Origin: Flavobacteriales bacterium
Lineage (GTDB): Bacteria; Bacteroidota; Bacteroidia; Flavobacteriales; BACL11
Direction of reading: 5' to 3'
NCBI GenBank assembly: GCA_018695965.1
Contig: JABHQB010000107.1
Coordinates: 1-8,232, forward strand
DNA: 8,232 nt
In this document: positions 7,156-8,232 of the stretch, in pieces
Layout of the letters: each line of letters opens with the position of its first letter
How positions within the stretch are numbered: position 1 is the stretch's first letter
Notes under the pieces: generated by a model
What the model was told of the DNA's origin: nothing
What the model saw: only the letters and a program-made list of their open reading frames with translations
Database searches by the model: none
Position numbers and translations under genes: made by a program

Positions 7156-8095
7156 TATATTATTTCTTGTAAGTTTTGTAATGTTGTTTTTTGGAGGAGA
7201 GCTTTTAGTGAGAAGCTCGGTTGCTTTAGCTCTTAGGATGAGAATTTCAACACTTGTTGTTGGTATGACTGTGGTCTCTTTTGTAACATCTTCTCCAGAA
7301 TTATTTGTAAGTATAAAATCTGCTTTAAATGGTCTAACTGATATTACTTTCGGAAATGTAATTGGTTCTAATATAGCAAATATTACTTTGGTATTAGGGC
7401 TTACTGCAATTGTATTTAGGATAAATATTACTAAACAAACTATAAAAATAAACTTCCCGGTAATGTTTCTTGCTTTTATCTTGTTTGGATCTGTCTTGTA
7501 CTTATTTGGAGAAATCAATTTGATTACTGGAATTGTTTTTGTTTTGCTACTCATTGTTTTTACTTTGTTTTTAATAAAGAGATCAAGAGAAGAACACACA
7601 CAACTTTCTGATGAAGATAAGGAGAAATATGAGAAAGCAAGAAAAACACCTTTAGTCCAATCTATTTTATATATGCTTGTAGGAATAATGCTACTTATGT
7701 ATGGTTCCGAATTCTTGGTAAATGGAGTTCAAAGTATTGCAAGATTATTTGAATGGGATGATAGGATTGTATCTGTAAGTTTGGTTGCAATTGGAACATC
7801 ATTACCAGAACTTGCTACTTCATTAGTAGCTGCATTTAGGAAAGAATCTAATTTAGCAATTGGAAATTTAATCGGTTCCAATATTTTTAATGTATTGGCG
7901 GTATTAGGGATTACATCTATTATTACTCCAATAAAAATGATAAATGAAAGTCTGTTTACGGATTATCTATGGATGATGATATCTGTATTAATTCTAGGTT
8001 TATTTATTTATGTTTTCTCAAAAAAGCAAGTTTCAAGAACAGAAGGGTTTCTTCTTTTAGTATTTTATATTCTTTTCATGTTTTTCTTGTTTTAA
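7148..8095 (+). CDS. Calcium/sodium antiporter, CaCA family (YrbG-like)
   Basis: This 315-residue polytopic inner-membrane exchanger probably expels Ca2+ in exchange for Na+. It has two homologous halves of about five helices each, joined by a charged cytoplasmic loop (KRSREEHTQLSDEDKEKYEKA, around residues 145-165). The two alpha repeats that form the ion sites are clear. Alpha-1 has GMTVVSFVTSSPE with Glu51 and GNVIGSN at 69-75. Alpha-2 has VAIGTSLPE with Glu221 and GNLIGSN at 239-245. Both acidic residues and both Asn residues are kept. In alpha-1 the usual GTSxPE reads VTSSPE, so a Gly is replaced by Val46. The length is typical of bacterial CaCA proteins. The ATG overlaps the end of tatA (ATGGATAA contains both the start and the tatA stop), which suggests translational coupling and shared transcription. 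Substrate ions are inferred from the family; potassium dependence cannot be judged from the sequence. Confidence 0.9.
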   Translation: MDNILFLVSFVMLFFGGELLVRSSVALALRMRISTLVVGMTVVSFVTSSPELFVSIKSALNGLTDITFGNVIGSNIANITLVLGLTAIVFRINITKQTIKINFPVMFLAFILFGSVLYLFGEINLITGIVFVLLLIVFTLFLIKRSREEHTQLSDEDKEKYEKARKTPLVQSILYMLVGIMLLMYGSEFLVNGVQSIARLFEWDDRIVSVSLVAIGTSLPELATSLVAAFRKESNLAIGNLIGSNIFNVLAVLGITSIITPIKMINESLFTDYLWMMISVLILGLFIYVFSKKQVSRTEGFLLLVFYILFMFFLF

Positions 8096-8170
8096 TTGCA
8101 TTTAACAAATTGTTGATAAATCATTACATCACACCTCTTTCAATCTTCTAAATTTTTTATCATTTTAATT

Positions 8171-8178
8171 TATATTTG
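8171..8178 (+). promoter_or_regulatory. Possible -7 element (TATATTTG) for the gene starting at 8215
   Basis: TATATTTG is a perfect TAnnTTTG match, identical to the secDF -7 element, 36 bases before the ATG at 8215. No clear TTG sits at the expected upstream distance; only T-rich sequence is there. The rest of the 8096-8170 stretch shows no convincing terminator hairpin and no gene. Confidence 0.45.
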
Positions 8179-8214
8179 CTTTTATAATATACCTAACTCT
8201 TAAAATAAAAATAT

Positions 8215-8232
8215 ATGAAAACTAAGTTAGAA
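8215..8232 (+). CDS. Start of an unidentified gene (cut by window end)
   Basis: Only six codons are visible (MKTKLE), too few to identify a product. The call rests on three observations: an ATG followed by Lys-rich codons, an A-rich upstream stretch like that before other starts in this window, and a TAnnTTTG element 36 bases upstream. The 119 bases separating it from the exchanger gene suggest a separate transcription unit. Confidence 0.45.

Noticed and set aside
7045..7599. 184-codon open frame on the minus strand across tatA and the exchanger gene
   Set aside because: It is antisense to two clearly recognised genes, its product is low-complexity Lys/Ile/Thr-rich with no domain, and it has no promoter-like signal. 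It is a shadow of AT-rich coding sequence.
8104..8114. AACAAATTGTT palindrome after the exchanger gene as a terminator
   Set aside because: The arms leave a one-base loop, there is no GC-rich stem and no T tract follows.
8111..8119. TGTTGATAA, one mismatch from a reverse DnaA box, considered as part of an origin because gyrB is nearby
   Set aside because: It is a single inexact match with no cluster of boxes and no dnaA or other origin-linked gene in view.

Overview
The window looks like AT-rich chromosomal DNA from a member of the Bacteroidota, most likely Flavobacteriales. Four things support this: a SecD-SecF fusion, a secreted protein with a C-terminal type IX secretion (T9SS) sorting domain, start codons without clear Shine-Dalgarno sequences, and -7 promoter elements of the form TAnnTTTG. 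This placement is inferred from gene content and signals, not from a database search.

Layout. Bases 1-417 are the 3' end of gyrB. After 27 bases follows mdh (malate dehydrogenase, 445-1368), probably on the same transcript. A 713-residue secreted VCBS/FG-GAP repeat protein with a T9SS tail (1371-3512) lies on the opposite strand and ends only 2 bases from the mdh stop. A 132-base divergent intergenic region (3513-3644) carries a good Bacteroidota-type promoter for secDF and a weaker one for the repeat protein. secDF (3645-6887) encodes a 1080-residue one-piece SecD-SecF translocation motor. A strong intrinsic terminator follows it, and then come tatA (6949-7155) and a CaCA-family Na+/Ca2+ exchanger gene (7148-8095) that overlaps tatA by 8 bases. 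The last 137 bases hold no complete gene: a possible -7 element sits at 8171-8178 and a new gene starts at 8215.

Function. gyrB and mdh are housekeeping genes. The centre of the window is about protein export: SecDF uses ion flow to help proteins emerge from the Sec channel, TatA belongs to the separate pathway for folded proteins, and the repeat protein is the kind of cargo that leaves through Sec and then the T9SS. The exchanger is probably co-translated with tatA.

I see no undescribed system, mobile element, CRISPR array, tRNA or rRNA. The most unusual local structure is the secDF-tatA junction. There an 11-base inverted repeat encloses the terminator and includes the first two bases of the tatA start codon, and a TAnnTTTG element lies only 4 bases upstream of that codon.
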